Source of the DNA: Microvirga calopogonii
GTDB taxonomy: Bacteria; Pseudomonadota; Alphaproteobacteria; Rhizobiales; Beijerinckiaceae
DNA: 64,000 nucleotides
Reading direction: 5' to 3'
NCBI RefSeq assembly: GCF_003347665.1
Contig: NZ_QDGA01000001.1
Location: forward strand, 480,663 to 544,662
Shown here: positions 40,617 through 49,587 of the stretch, one piece after another
Numbering within the stretch: position 1 is the stretch's first letter
Layout: each line of letters opens with the position of its first letter
Position numbers and translations under genes: made by a program
The notes under the pieces: generated by a model
Told to the model about the DNA's origin: nothing
The model's database searches: none
Seen by the model: only the letters and a program-made list of their open reading frames with translations

Positions 40617-41450
40617 GTGCTTGATGATCTGGTTGCGGCGATCCGGAAGCGGCAGGCCATTCTGTTCGCCGGGGCCGGTGTCTCGATGACGATCGGCCTG
40701 CCCTCCTGGAACACCCTGATCGAGCATATCGCCGACGAGCTGAAGATCGACCTGTCGGAGTTCCGGGGAGCCGAGCTCAACCATTTGACGCTGGCGGAAT
40801 ATTACCGCCTCAAGCAGGGCAGCATCGGCCCGCTCCGCAGCTGGATGGACCGGAACTGGAGCATTTCCGAAGAGGCCCTGAAATCCTCGCGGGTGCACGA
40901 ACTGATCTGCAAGCTCGACTTCCCGATCGTCTACACGACGAATTTCGACCGGAACCTCGAGACCTCGTTCGAGCTGCATGGCAAGGAATACGTGAAGATC
41001 GTCAATGCCAAGGATATCGCACGCATTAAGCCGGGCGTGCCTCAGATCGTGAAGTATCACGGCGATTTCGACGACGATGGGTCCATCGTGATCGCGGAGA
41101 CCGATTATCTCGATCGCCTGTCCTTCGAATCACCCATCGACATTAAGTTCCGCTCGGATGCACTGGGCAAGACCATTCTGTTCATCGGCTACAGCATGAG
41201 GGATCTCAACATCCGCTTCCTGCTTCACCGGCTCTGGAAGACGTGGGTGGATTCCGGTTATGAGCGGGACAGGCCGCAATCCTACATCTTCATGCTTCGC
41301 TCCAATCCGGTCGAGCAGGCGGTTCTGGAGCAATGGGGGCTTCAGGTCCTGACGGAAAGAGATTGCCCATCCGATCAGGCGCTGGAGATCTTTCTCACCA
41401 AGCTGAGCAAGGCCGTGGAAGAGGACGATGAAAAGGAGAAGCGGTCCTGA
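40617..41450 (+). CDS. SIR2 family protein
   Basis: A 277-residue protein from GTG 40617 (AAGGAGAG precedes it by 4 nt). The SIR2 NAD-binding core is present: AILFAGAGVSMTIGLPSW (GAGxS), IVYTTNFDRNLE (TNFD) and VKYHGDFDDD (HG with the catalytic His). A zinc ribbon is absent. Proteins of this type are NAD hydrolases in several phage-defence systems or deacylase-like enzymes. It has no obvious partner: the neighbours are a Nudix hydrolase and an OpgC gene, so a defence role is only possible, not shown. Confidence 0.82.
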   Translation: MLDDLVAAIRKRQAILFAGAGVSMTIGLPSWNTLIEHIADELKIDLSEFRGAELNHLTLAEYYRLKQGSIGPLRSWMDRNWSISEEALKSSRVHELICKLDFPIVYTTNFDRNLETSFELHGKEYVKIVNAKDIARIKPGVPQIVKYHGDFDDDGSIVIAETDYLDRLSFESPIDIKFRSDALGKTILFIGYSMRDLNIRFLLHRLWKTWVDSGYERDRPQSYIFMLRSNPVEQAVLEQWGLQVLTERDCPSDQALEIFLTKLSKAVEEDDEKEKRS

Positions 41451-41612
41451 TCATGCAGGTGTGATGACGCCGCGTCTCGACCGCTCAAGCTTTCGTGCTA
41501 AGACTCATCCACTCAAGAAGATTCGCGGGGTTCCTGCACAGGTGCGATTGCTCCTGGGCAACCCCTTTGCCTTGATGGCGTTTCCAACGGGGACAAGTTG
41601 AAGAGTGGGTCG

Positions 41613-42770
41613 ATGAAGGTCTTGGGACGCAACACGACGATCGATTTCTGGCGCGGGCTTGTCCTGGTGATCATTTTCGTCAATCACATTCCCGGCAACC
41701 TGATCGAGCACATCACGCCACGGAATTTCGGATTTTCCGATTCGACCGAAGCGTTCATCTTCATCTCCGGCCTGTCCGTCGCGCTCGTCTATTATCCGAA
41801 GATCCCCCAGGGCGACATCGTCGGCGTCGTGAAGCGGTGCCTGAGGCGTGCCTTCGAGCTCTACCGCATGCATCTCCTCCTCACCGCCGGCGCCATCGCG
41901 CTCTTTTCCATCGGCTATGAGCTGAGCGAGGAGATCGGCCTCATCGAAGAACATGGCCGCAGCATGGTCTTCGGCGATACGGCGAAAGGCGTGACCGGCA
42001 TCCTGCTGCTCGGCCACCAGCTCGGCTATTTCAACATCCTGCCGCTCTACATCATGCTCATGCTGTGGGCCCCGGTGGCGCTGGTCCTGGCACGGATCCA
42101 TCTCGGCCTCGCCATCGCCGTATCCGCCGGCCTCTACGGCCTGGCCCGTCTGGAACTCCTCACCCTGCGCAGCTGGCCGGAGCCGGGAACCTGGTTCTTC
42201 AATCCTTTCGCGTGGCAGATCCTGTTCACGGTGGGGATCGTGACAGGTATCCTCATGCTGAGAAGGCAGAACTTCTACAGCCGCCCCCTGATGCTCGCGT
42301 CCCTCTTCGTCGTGGCCCTGTCCCTGCTGTTCACGACGGGGGGCTTCGAGCTCTTTCCGCACCTGCCGGATACGGCCCATGCGCTCTTCGACCTGACGAA
42401 GCACGACCTGGGGCTCGGCCGTATCGTCCACTTCCTCGCTCTCGCCTATGTCGTGACCCAGTTCCCCATTGGCGAGGTCCTCAAGCGCACCTTCATCGGT
42501 CCCGACCTGAAGCGCCTGGGCCGCAACGCACTCATGATCTTCGCCGCCGGTTCGCTGTTGAGCGCCCTGGGACAGGTCACCATGACGCTGGCCGCCGTCA
42601 AATCCTCCGCTAGTCCGCAGATGATCGGGATGGTATTCACCATCATCGGTATCATTGGTCTTCTTGCGCTGGCGCGATATCTCGAATGGAACAAGCTCAA
42701 CGTGGCCGCTCCTCCCAAGGGAATGGCAAAGGATCTCGGATTGCCCGCCTCTCAGGGGCGGTTCTCTTAG
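41613..42770 (+). CDS. OpgC domain membrane protein
   Basis: A 385-residue membrane protein with about ten helices. The N-terminal signature IDFWRGLVLVIIFVNHIPGN and the conserved EAFIFISGLSVALVYYP match OpgC, an acyltransferase-like protein that succinylates periplasmic glucans in other proteobacteria. ATG 41613 is chosen. Its last 85 bp overlap the start of the SGNH hydrolase in another frame, so they are coupled and could act on the same glycan (inference). Confidence 0.85.
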   Translation: MKVLGRNTTIDFWRGLVLVIIFVNHIPGNLIEHITPRNFGFSDSTEAFIFISGLSVALVYYPKIPQGDIVGVVKRCLRRAFELYRMHLLLTAGAIALFSIGYELSEEIGLIEEHGRSMVFGDTAKGVTGILLLGHQLGYFNILPLYIMLMLWAPVALVLARIHLGLAIAVSAGLYGLARLELLTLRSWPEPGTWFFNPFAWQILFTVGIVTGILMLRRQNFYSRPLMLASLFVVALSLLFTTGGFELFPHLPDTAHALFDLTKHDLGLGRIVHFLALAYVVTQFPIGEVLKRTFIGPDLKRLGRNALMIFAAGSLLSALGQVTMTLAAVKSSASPQMIGMVFTIIGIIGLLALARYLEWNKLNVAAPPKGMAKDLGLPASQGRFS

Positions 42771-43534
42771 GTCTTGCGGTTTTGGGGGCAGGGGCTTCGG
42801 CACGGGCCGATAACGCTCCCGCGTGTTCCAACGCCTCCGCTCGCCTGAAGGGGCAGAGCGCCATTCCAGCCTTGGCCGGCAAGCTGTCACGGCACCAGCC
42901 CATCCGCATCCTCGCCATCGGCTCCTCCTCCACCGAGGGCATCGGCGCCTCCTCGCCCGACCACACTTATCCAGCCCAGCTCGAGGACGATCTGGCGGCG
43001 CTCTGGAAAGAGCCGGTCACGGTGGTGAACTCCGGCAAGGGCGGGGAAACCGTCATCCAGACCATCGAACGCCTTGAAGCCGCCCTCAAGGCCGACAGGT
43101 ACGACCTCGTGATCTGGCAGGTCGGCACGAACGATGCCATCAACGGGGTCGATGAGGGCGCATTCAGGGCCCTGCTGGACCGGGGCATTTCGGCCGTCAG
43201 GCAGGCCGGGACCGAGATGGTCCTCCTCGACCAGCAGTACTTCCCCTCGATCAAGGACCTGGCCCGGTACGAGCGGTTCGTGAACGCCGTCAGTGTGACC
43301 GGCTTTGATCGCAAGATCGGCGTGTTCTCGCGCTATGCCCTCATGAAGGAGTGGAACAGCCGCTCCCCCGAGGAGTTGCGCTCCATGCTCTCCGCCGACG
43401 GGTTCCACATGGGCGACAAAGGCTACGATCGCCTTGCCGATTGCATGGCCGACGCCCTTCAGGCCATGGTGGAGCAATCCGTCGCCGAAGCGAGGCCGAC
43501 CGTCACGGCCGCGGCTTCCGTGAGAGATCGTTAA
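42686..43534 (+). CDS. secreted SGNH/GDSL-type hydrolase
   Basis: A 282-residue protein with a probable signal peptide (ending AGASARA near residue 40). Block I is ILAIGSSSTEGIGASS with the catalytic Ser, block III is WQVGTNDAI with Gly and Asn, and block V is DGFHMGDKGY with the Asp-x-x-His pair. These enzymes remove or add O-acyl groups. The start codon overlaps the OpgC gene by 85 bp; no better start is available in this frame. The adjacent OpgC and AmpG-like genes suggest cell-envelope glycan work. Confidence 0.85.
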   Translation: MEQAQRGRSSQGNGKGSRIARLSGAVLLGLAVLGAGASARADNAPACSNASARLKGQSAIPALAGKLSRHQPIRILAIGSSSTEGIGASSPDHTYPAQLEDDLAALWKEPVTVVNSGKGGETVIQTIERLEAALKADRYDLVIWQVGTNDAINGVDEGAFRALLDRGISAVRQAGTEMVLLDQQYFPSIKDLARYERFVNAVSVTGFDRKIGVFSRYALMKEWNSRSPEELRSMLSADGFHMGDKGYDRLADCMADALQAMVEQSVAEARPTVTAAASVRDR

Positions 43535-43565
43535 CGCCTCTGCGGGACGATATCGGAAGAACCGC

Positions 43566-44942
43566 GTGCTGCCCGAATCCGCGCCGGGCACGCGGCAACC
43601 ATGTACGGGGGTTCCCATAGCCGTCTCAGCCAAACGCCGTCTGTTCCTGCGCGATGTCCTCACCGACGGGCGCGTCGCGCTCATGCTGCCTCTCGGCTTC
43701 TCCTCGGGGCTGCCCTTCCTGCTCGTCTTCAGCACCCTGTCGACCTGGCTCAGGGAAGCGGGGATCTCGCTGACCGTCATCGGCATGATGAGCTGGGTGG
43801 CCCTGGCCTATTCCCTGAAATTTCTCTGGGCTCCCTTCGTCGATCGATATGACGTGCCGGTGCTCTCCCGGCTTCTCGGGCGGCGGCGCGGCTGGATGGC
43901 TCTGACGCAGCTCGGTGTTGCCGCGGGGCTGATCGGCATGGCGTCGACCAATCCGCAGACCGGCCTTCCTTTCACCATCCTCTTCGGGGTTCTCGTTGCC
44001 TTCGCCTCGGCGAGCCAGGATGTGGTCATCGACGGCTGGCGCATCGATGCCGCCGCGACCGAGCGCCAGGGCATGATGGCGGCAGCCCTGCTGCTGGGCT
44101 ACCGGCTCGCCCTCATCACAGCCGGCGCCGGCGCGTTGTACATCGCCGAGTTCGTGAACTGGCACAGCGCCTACCTTGCCATGGCGGCGTTCATGGCCGT
44201 CGGCCTGATCGGCACCCTGCTCGCGCCCCGCATCGACGAAGGACCGGCCCGGGAGCGCCTGCCCGTCGCCAAGGCCATCATCGAGCCGCTGGCGGATCTC
44301 TTCCGGCGCAAAGGCCCGATGCTGATTCCCATCCTGGCGCTCATCGCCTGCTACAGGATTCCCGATTATGCCTCGGGCATCATGGCCAATCCCCTCTACA
44401 TCGACCTGGGCTTCAGCAAGGCCGACATTGCCAACGTGTCGAAGCTCTACGGAGTCTGGATCGGCATCATCGGTGCCTTTGCCGGCGGACTGGCGCTTAC
44501 CCGCATCGGCCTGTGGTGGACCCTGCTCATCGGCGCCGTCATTGCAGCCGGATCGAACCTGATGTTCTCGTGGCTCGCCTCCGGACACGCGACGCTCTGG
44601 GGCCTGACGCTCGCCATCAGCGTCGACAATTTCGCCGGCGGCTTCGCGGGCTCGGCCCTCGTCGCCTATATGTCGGGCCTGACCTCCCCCGGATTTGCCG
44701 CAACGCAATACGCGCTTCTCAGCTCGCTCTATGCCCTGCCGGGCAAGCTCATCGGTGGAGCGTCGGGTGCGGTGGTGGAGAATTTCGGCTATCCGGCCCT
44801 CTTCACCGGCACCGCCACCATCGCCATTCCGTTGGTGATCCTGTGCCTGATCATCCGACGGGACACGATGAAGACGGTTGCGGAGAAAGAGGAAGCCGCC
44901 CGGGTGGAGGCTGCACCGGTCGGTGCAGGCTCAAGGGCCTAA
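43566..44942 (+). CDS. AmpG-like MFS permease
   Basis: A 458-residue protein from GTG 43566 with about twelve membrane helices. The AmpG pattern is GFSSGLPFLLVFSTLSTWLR, then FLWAPFVDRYDVPVLSRLLG and SQDVVIDGWRID. AmpG imports anhydro-muropeptides for recycling and controls beta-lactamase induction in other bacteria. Downstream of OpgC and SGNH genes by 31 bp and likely in the same transcript. Confidence 0.88.
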   Translation: MLPESAPGTRQPCTGVPIAVSAKRRLFLRDVLTDGRVALMLPLGFSSGLPFLLVFSTLSTWLREAGISLTVIGMMSWVALAYSLKFLWAPFVDRYDVPVLSRLLGRRRGWMALTQLGVAAGLIGMASTNPQTGLPFTILFGVLVAFASASQDVVIDGWRIDAAATERQGMMAAALLLGYRLALITAGAGALYIAEFVNWHSAYLAMAAFMAVGLIGTLLAPRIDEGPARERLPVAKAIIEPLADLFRRKGPMLIPILALIACYRIPDYASGIMANPLYIDLGFSKADIANVSKLYGVWIGIIGAFAGGLALTRIGLWWTLLIGAVIAAGSNLMFSWLASGHATLWGLTLAISVDNFAGGFAGSALVAYMSGLTSPGFAATQYALLSSLYALPGKLIGGASGAVVENFGYPALFTGTATIAIPLVILCLIIRRDTMKTVAEKEEAARVEAAPVGAGSRA

Positions 44943-44988
44943 TCTCACACGCCGTCGCAGCGAACGCTATCTGTGATGACACCCTCCA

Positions 44989-45078
44989 CGTCATCACCGG
45001 CCTTGTGCCGTTGATCCCGATCAATTGAGGCGCGGCGCGTCACAGAAACGGGATGGCCGGGACAAGCCCGGCCATGAC
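44989..45078 (+). repeat. dispersed repeat, GGCCGG/ACAAGC family
   Basis: Begins CGTCATCACCGGCC and ends CCGGCCATGAC; the internal GATGGCCGGGACAAGC word matches the copy at 39752. About 90 bp, between convergent genes. Confidence 0.88.
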
Positions 45079-45148
45079 GGAAGAGCACGTAATCAACGAT
45101 TCCGGATTGACTATTGCCGTCGGGAATGACGCCTCACGAGGCTGAAGA

Positions 45149-45901
45149 TCAGACCCAGCCGCCGTCCACGAGATAGGTCTGCGCCGACATGGCGCTGGAA
45201 TCGTCCGAGCCGAGGAACAGAGCGAAGTTCGCGATGTCCTGCGGCACGAGCTTACGCTTCACGCATTGGCGCTTGAGCAGCTCCTTCTCGCCTTCCGGCG
45301 TGAGCCACAGGTCGATCTGGCGCTGGGTCATGATCCAGCCGGGCACCAGACAGTTGACGCGGACGTTCTTCGGGCCGAGCTCGCGCGCCAGGGCGCGGGT
45401 GAGGCCGACCGCTGCGGATTTCGCCGTCTTGTAGGCTGCGAAGGAATCGTCGCTCACCATGTAGCTCGTCGAACCCATGTTGATGATCGAGCCGCCCCCC
45501 GCCTTCTCCATGTCCGGCAGCACCGCCTGCGCGGCGAAGAACTGGTGGTCGAGGTTGGTGGCGAACCGCTCGCGCCAATATTCCGGCGTCACCTGATCGA
45601 TGGTGTGACGGTCGTCGCGCGCGGCGTTGTTGACGAGGATCGTGATCGGTCCAAGCGCATCGCTCGCGCGGCGGATCGCCGCCTGGAAGGCCGGGATGTC
45701 GCGCACGTCACTGTGCTCGAAATGCACGCGCTCGCCCAGTTCCTTCGCCAGAGCCTGTCCGGCCTCGGCATTGTAGTCGAGTATCGCGACCTTGCTGCCC
45801 TGCGCATGGAACGAACGCGCGATGCTCTCACCGATGCCGCTGGCGCCGCCGGTGATGAGAACTGTCTTGCCCTTCAGGGAGCCGTAGATGGTCTGGGTCA
45901 T
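45149..45901 (-). CDS. SDR family oxidoreductase, probable D-xylose 1-dehydrogenase
   Basis: A 250-residue short-chain dehydrogenase. The NAD-binding TGGASGIG and the catalytic Ser-Tyr-Lys are in NMGSTSYMVSD and AAYKTAKSA. Strong similarity to the xylose dehydrogenase of Caulobacter (XylB of that organism, not xylulokinase) is seen in NNAARDDRH, TQRQIDLWLTPEGEKELL and KRKLVPQDIANFALFLGSDD. It would oxidise xylose to xylonolactone, the first step of the Weimberg/Dahms routes. Same strand as the xylose ABC genes, 143 bp downstream. Confidence 0.88.
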   Translation of the reverse strand: MTQTIYGSLKGKTVLITGGASGIGESIARSFHAQGSKVAILDYNAEAGQALAKELGERVHFEHSDVRDIPAFQAAIRRASDALGPITILVNNAARDDRHTIDQVTPEYWRERFATNLDHQFFAAQAVLPDMEKAGGGSIINMGSTSYMVSDDSFAAYKTAKSAAVGLTRALARELGPKNVRVNCLVPGWIMTQRQIDLWLTPEGEKELLKRQCVKRKLVPQDIANFALFLGSDDSSAMSAQTYLVDGGWV

Positions 45902-45932
45902 CAATATCCACCTTATTCCAATGAGCCTGCTG

Positions 45933-46034
45933 TCATTCCGGGGCTGCGCAGCAGGACCCGGGGTCATTTTACGAGAACGGCACTTTATCCTGCATTCGAT
46001 CCCGGATCTTCGCTACCGCCCCGTCCGGGATGAC
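45933..46034. repeat. dispersed repeat, TCATTCCGGGGC family (degenerate)
   Basis: Starts TCATTCCGGGGCTGCGCAGC and ends TCCGGGATGAC. It lies between the xylose ATPase and dehydrogenase genes and resembles the copies at 48181 and 62056, but its arms are damaged. Confidence 0.55.
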
Positions 46035-46044
46035 GCAATGGCAA

Positions 46045-46824
46045 TCAGCTCGCGCCCGGTCCTGGGGTTGCTCCGGGCGGGCATTTGCCGAGGATGATCA
46101 TGCCGAGAACCTCGTCCTGCGTGACGTCCTGCACATTGGCGGAACCCACGAGCTTGCCATTCTTCATCACGCTCACCCGGTCGGCGAGGCCGAACACGTC
46201 GTGGATGTCGTGGCTGATGAGGAAGATGCCGATGCCTTCCTTCTTCAGCTGCAGCACGAGGTCGGCCACCTGCTGCGTTTCGGCGGGGCCGAGCGCGGCC
46301 GTCGGCTCGTCCATGATGAGAACGCGCGCATTGAAGTAGATCGCGCGCGCGATCGCCACGGATTGGCGCTGGCCGCCGGAGAGCGCCTTCACCGGTTCCT
46401 TGAAACGGCGGAAATGCGGGTTGAGGCGCGCCATGACCTTGCGGGTCTCGGCTTCCATCGTCGCGTCATCCAGGGTCCCATAGGGCGTCAGCACTTCTCT
46501 TCCCAAGAAGATGTTGCCGGCAGCATCGATATTGTCGGCGAGCGCGAGCGTCTGGTAGATCGTCTCGATGCCGTAGCGCTTCGCATCGCGCGGCGTCGAG
46601 ATGTCGGCATGTTGGCCGTTGACGTAGATCTCGCCTGAATCCGGCCTGTAGGCGCCGGACAGGATCTTGATCAGCGTCGACTTGCCCGCACCGTTATGGC
46701 CGAGCAGGCCCACCACCTCGCCGGGGCGGAGATCGACGGACACGCCGTCCACGGCCTTGATGCCGCCGAAGGCGATGGAGATGTTGCGCATCTCGACGAG
46801 AGGCGTCGTTCCATTGGTGTGCAT
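46045..46824 (-). CDS. xylG: sugar ABC transporter ATP-binding protein (XylG-like)
   Basis: A 259-residue ATPase. Walker A is GHNGAGKST, the signature is [13 protein letters not shown], Walker B is [12 protein letters not shown], and the switch His is in [13 protein letters not shown]. Unlike two-domain E. coli XylG it has one cassette, as in many alphaproteobacterial sugar systems. It powers the permease encoded 11 bp upstream. ATG 46824 is used. Cytoplasmic face of the membrane. Confidence 0.92.
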   Translation of the reverse strand: MHTNGTTPLVEMRNISIAFGGIKAVDGVSVDLRPGEVVGLLGHNGAGKSTLIKILSGAYRPDSGEIYVNGQHADISTPRDAKRYGIETIYQTLALADNIDAAGNIFLGREVLTPYGTLDDATMEAETRKVMARLNPHFRRFKEPVKALSGGQRQSVAIARAIYFNARVLIMDEPTAALGPAETQQVADLVLQLKKEGIGIFLISHDIHDVFGLADRVSVMKNGKLVGSANVQDVTQDEVLGMIILGKCPPGATPGPGAS

Positions 46825-46835
46825 GATGCGCCTCC

Positions 46836-48137
46836 TTACTTGATGCGACGGCGATAGAGGCTGTCGACCCAGACCGCCAGCACGAGCACCGCGCCGACGA
46901 CGATGTTCTGCAAGGGCGTATCGACGCCGAGCAGCACCATGCCCGATTGCAGCGACTGCATGACGAGAGCCCCGAGCATCGCGCCCGCAATCGTCCCGAT
47001 GCCGCCCGCGAGCGACGTGCCGCCGATCACGGCGGACGCGATCACGTAAAGCTCGTCGAGGGTCCCGGCCGCGTTCGTAGCCGCATTCAGGCGCGCGGTC
47101 GAAATGCAGGCGGAGATGCCGCACAGGAGACCCATGAGGCCGAACACCTTCATGAGCGTCCAGCGGGTGTTGATGCCCGACAGCTCGGCCGCCTCCGGAT
47201 TGCCGCCGATGGCGAAGACGTAGCGGCCAAAGCGCCGGCGCGTGGCGATGAAGGTCATGACGAGCCCGACCACGATGGCGATCAGCACCGGCAGGGCGAC
47301 GCCCTGCGAGATGAACAGGCCGCCATCGGGCCACGCGATGCCGCGGGCCTCGGCCCAGGCCCGGGCCGATCCCATCGGCATGGGATAGGCATTGAAGATC
47401 GCAGCCGTTGCCAGAACGGCCCCGCAAGTGACGACGGCGATCACCGCGTCGGCCCAGCCGGGACGCACCGGGAAGCCGAAGCGCAGGCGACGGCGGCGTG
47501 TCAGGCCCAGGCCCACGATGACGAGGCCGCAGGCGATCGCCGCGATGATCCACGTGGCCGTGGCGCCGAGCGCCCCTTCCACGCCGCCGCCGAAGGCCTT
47601 GAAGCGGGTATCCATGGGGGCGACCGTCTGGCCCGTCGTGACCCACCAGGCCGCGCCGCGCCACACGAGCAGGCCGCCCAGCGTGACGATGAAGGAGGGA
47701 ATGCCGAGATAGGCGATGAGCCAGCCCTGGAACAGGCCGATGAGCCCGCCGGCCACGAGCGCGATCAGCACGGCGAGGGGCGCCGTCAGCCAATGCTCGA
47801 GGCCGAGATAGGCCGGCAGCCACTGCACCTGCGCGACGCCGATGATCATGCCGACGACGCCGAGGATCGCCCCGACAGACAGGTCGATGTTGCGCGTGAC
47901 GATGACGAGCACCATGCCGGTCGCCATGACGGCCACGGAGGCCGTCTGGACCGACAGGTTCCAGAGGTTGCGGGGTGTCAGGAACACGCCGCCGGAGAGA
48001 ATGTCGAATCCGATCCAGATCACGGCGAGCGCCGCCAGCATGCCGAGCATGCGGACGTCGATTTCGAGTTTCGAGAGGAGCGAGCCGGAAGCAGTGCTCG
48101 GAGGCGGCGGGGCAGTCGTGGCAACGGGTGCGGTCAT
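46836..48137 (-). CDS. xylH: sugar ABC transporter permease (XylH-like)
   Basis: A 433-residue permease with about ten membrane helices. The family signature (EAA-like loop of the ribose/xylose permeases) is seen in [19 protein letters not shown] near residue 320, and [20 protein letters not shown] follows. It is the membrane channel of the xylose importer, encoded with the ATPase and the binding protein. A repeat of the TCATTCCGGGGC family lies before it. Confidence 0.92.
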   Translation of the reverse strand: MTAPVATTAPPPPSTASGSLLSKLEIDVRMLGMLAALAVIWIGFDILSGGVFLTPRNLWNLSVQTASVAVMATGMVLVIVTRNIDLSVGAILGVVGMIIGVAQVQWLPAYLGLEHWLTAPLAVLIALVAGGLIGLFQGWLIAYLGIPSFIVTLGGLLVWRGAAWWVTTGQTVAPMDTRFKAFGGGVEGALGATATWIIAAIACGLVIVGLGLTRRRRLRFGFPVRPGWADAVIAVVTCGAVLATAAIFNAYPMPMGSARAWAEARGIAWPDGGLFISQGVALPVLIAIVVGLVMTFIATRRRFGRYVFAIGGNPEAAELSGINTRWTLMKVFGLMGLLCGISACISTARLNAATNAAGTLDELYVIASAVIGGTSLAGGIGTIAGAMLGALVMQSLQSGMVLLGVDTPLQNIVVGAVLVLAVWVDSLYRRRIK

Positions 48138-48180
48138 GACGTCACGCTGAAAGACAAATGAAAAGTCTCATGAAAAACTG

Positions 48181-48317
48181 TCATTCCGGGGCCGCGTAGC
48201 GGAGCCCGGAACCCATACACGCGAGATCTCAAAGAGAGACGATCGAACTTGCGCCCAATCTTTCAATGCTCGCGGTCATGGGTTCCGGGCTCGTGCCATT
48301 GGCGCGCCCCGGAATGA
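48181..48317. repeat. dispersed repeat, TCATTCCGGGGC family
   Basis: Begins TCATTCCGGGGCCGCGTAGC and ends GCGCGCCCCGGAATGAC. The arms are inverted with a central 90 bp containing GGTTCCGGG. It lies between the genes for permease and binding protein of one operon. Confidence 0.85.
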
Positions 48318-48328
48318 CAATGCTTGAG

Positions 48329-49372
48329 TTAGTTGCAGGCCTTCACGGTGCCGGCCTTCACGCCCTGGCAGACCACTTCCTTGGACGCCCAGCCGGCCTT
48401 GATGACCACGTCGAGGTTGTCCTTCGTGATCGCCACGGGGGTGAGGAAGAGAGCGGTCATGTTCTGCTTCTTCGGGCCGAGGTTCCAAGGCTTCGCGCCC
48501 TGGATCTCGCTCAGCTTCTTGCCGCCTGCGAGCTGCACGGCGATTTCGGCGGCGTTGCGGCCGAGTTCGCGGGCATCCTTGAAGACCGTCACGGTCTGGG
48601 TGCCGAGGGCGACGCGGTTCAGAGCCGCCTTGTCGGCGTCCTGACCGGAGACCGGCACGGAGCCGGCCAGCCCCTGCGCGGCGAGAGCCGCGATGGCGCC
48701 GCCGGCGGTGCCGTCATTGGCGGCGATCACCGCATCGATCTTGTTGTTGTTCTTGGTGAGGAACTGCTCCATGTTCCGCTGCGCATTGGCGGGGAGCCAG
48801 CCATCCGTGTAGGCCTCACCCACGTTCTTGATCTTGCCGGCATCGATGGCGCCTTTAAGCACTTCCATCGAACCCTGGAACAGGAAGTTGGCGTTCGGGT
48901 CGGAGCCCGAGCCCTTGATGAAGGCGTAGTTGCCCTCGGGCTTTACTTTCAGCACTTCGCGGGCCTGGAGACGGCCGACCTCGACATTGTCGAAGGTGAG
49001 ATAGAAGGCCTGCGGGATTTCGATGAGACGGTCGTAGCCGACGACCGCTATGCCTTCCGCAATGGCCTTTTCGACAGCCGGGCGCACGGCGTCGGAATCC
49101 TGAGCGAGCACGATCAGCGCCTTGGCACCGCGGGAGATCAGGCTCTCGATGTCGGTGAGCTGCTTGGCGGGCGAGGATTGCGCATCCGCCGACACATAGG
49201 TGCCACCGGCTTTCTCAACGGCGGCCTTGATGGCGGCTTCGTCGGTCTTCCAGCGCTCTTCCTGGAAATTCGACCAGCTGACGCCGACGACCGGGCCCTT
49301 CTGGGCGAAGGCGGCGGTGGCGGACAGAGCCAGAGCGGCAAGGCTGATCAGTGCATGTTTCTTCGATAGCAT
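48329..49372 (-). CDS. xylF: D-xylose ABC transporter substrate-binding protein
   Basis: A 347-residue periplasmic binding protein. A signal peptide ([23 protein letters not shown], about 23 residues) precedes the mature part. [18 protein letters not shown] is the start of the XylF-type ligand site, and [11 protein letters not shown] and [14 protein letters not shown] are sugar-binding loops. It binds xylose and delivers it to XylH. It is the first gene of the xylFHG-dehydrogenase operon, divergent from the ROK regulator. Confidence 0.93.
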   Translation of the reverse strand: MLSKKHALISLAALALSATAAFAQKGPVVGVSWSNFQEERWKTDEAAIKAAVEKAGGTYVSADAQSSPAKQLTDIESLISRGAKALIVLAQDSDAVRPAVEKAIAEGIAVVGYDRLIEIPQAFYLTFDNVEVGRLQAREVLKVKPEGNYAFIKGSGSDPNANFLFQGSMEVLKGAIDAGKIKNVGEAYTDGWLPANAQRNMEQFLTKNNNKIDAVIAANDGTAGGAIAALAAQGLAGSVPVSGQDADKAALNRVALGTQTVTVFKDARELGRNAAEIAVQLAGGKKLSEIQGAKPWNLGPKKQNMTALFLTPVAITKDNLDVVIKAGWASKEVVCQGVKAGTVKACN

Positions 49373-49540
49373 TGGCTTCCTCCTGGACCTTGCGTTCCCT
49401 TGCAGGTCCGTGGCTCATGACAGGCTGTCAGTCCGGCAGGACCGACGATAAGGCTCGCTCTGCCATGCTTTATAGTTCGAGCGGGGAAATAATTATCTCA
49501 GCCATTGCCACCTTCAAGCACCCCCGGGCTTATCTTTTCG

Positions 49541-49557
49541 TGTGATATGCAATCACA
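49541..49557. promoter_or_regulatory. palindrome, possible operator of the ROK regulator or CRP
   Basis: TGTGAT and ATCACA form 6-bp arms around ATGCA. It lies 30 bp before the ROK start in the 215-bp gap to xylF. The sequence resembles a CRP half-site pair (TGTGA..TCACA), though the central spacing is one base longer than CRP's usual 6. Confidence 0.45.
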
Positions 49558-49587
49558 TTGGAATTGTTTTATTCAGAGACCGAACAA

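Noticed and set aside
40617..44942. SIR2-OpgC-SGNH-AmpG cluster as one defence system
   Set aside because: The SIR2 gene is separated by 162 bp from OpgC, and OpgC, SGNH and AmpG fit envelope glycan functions better than defence.
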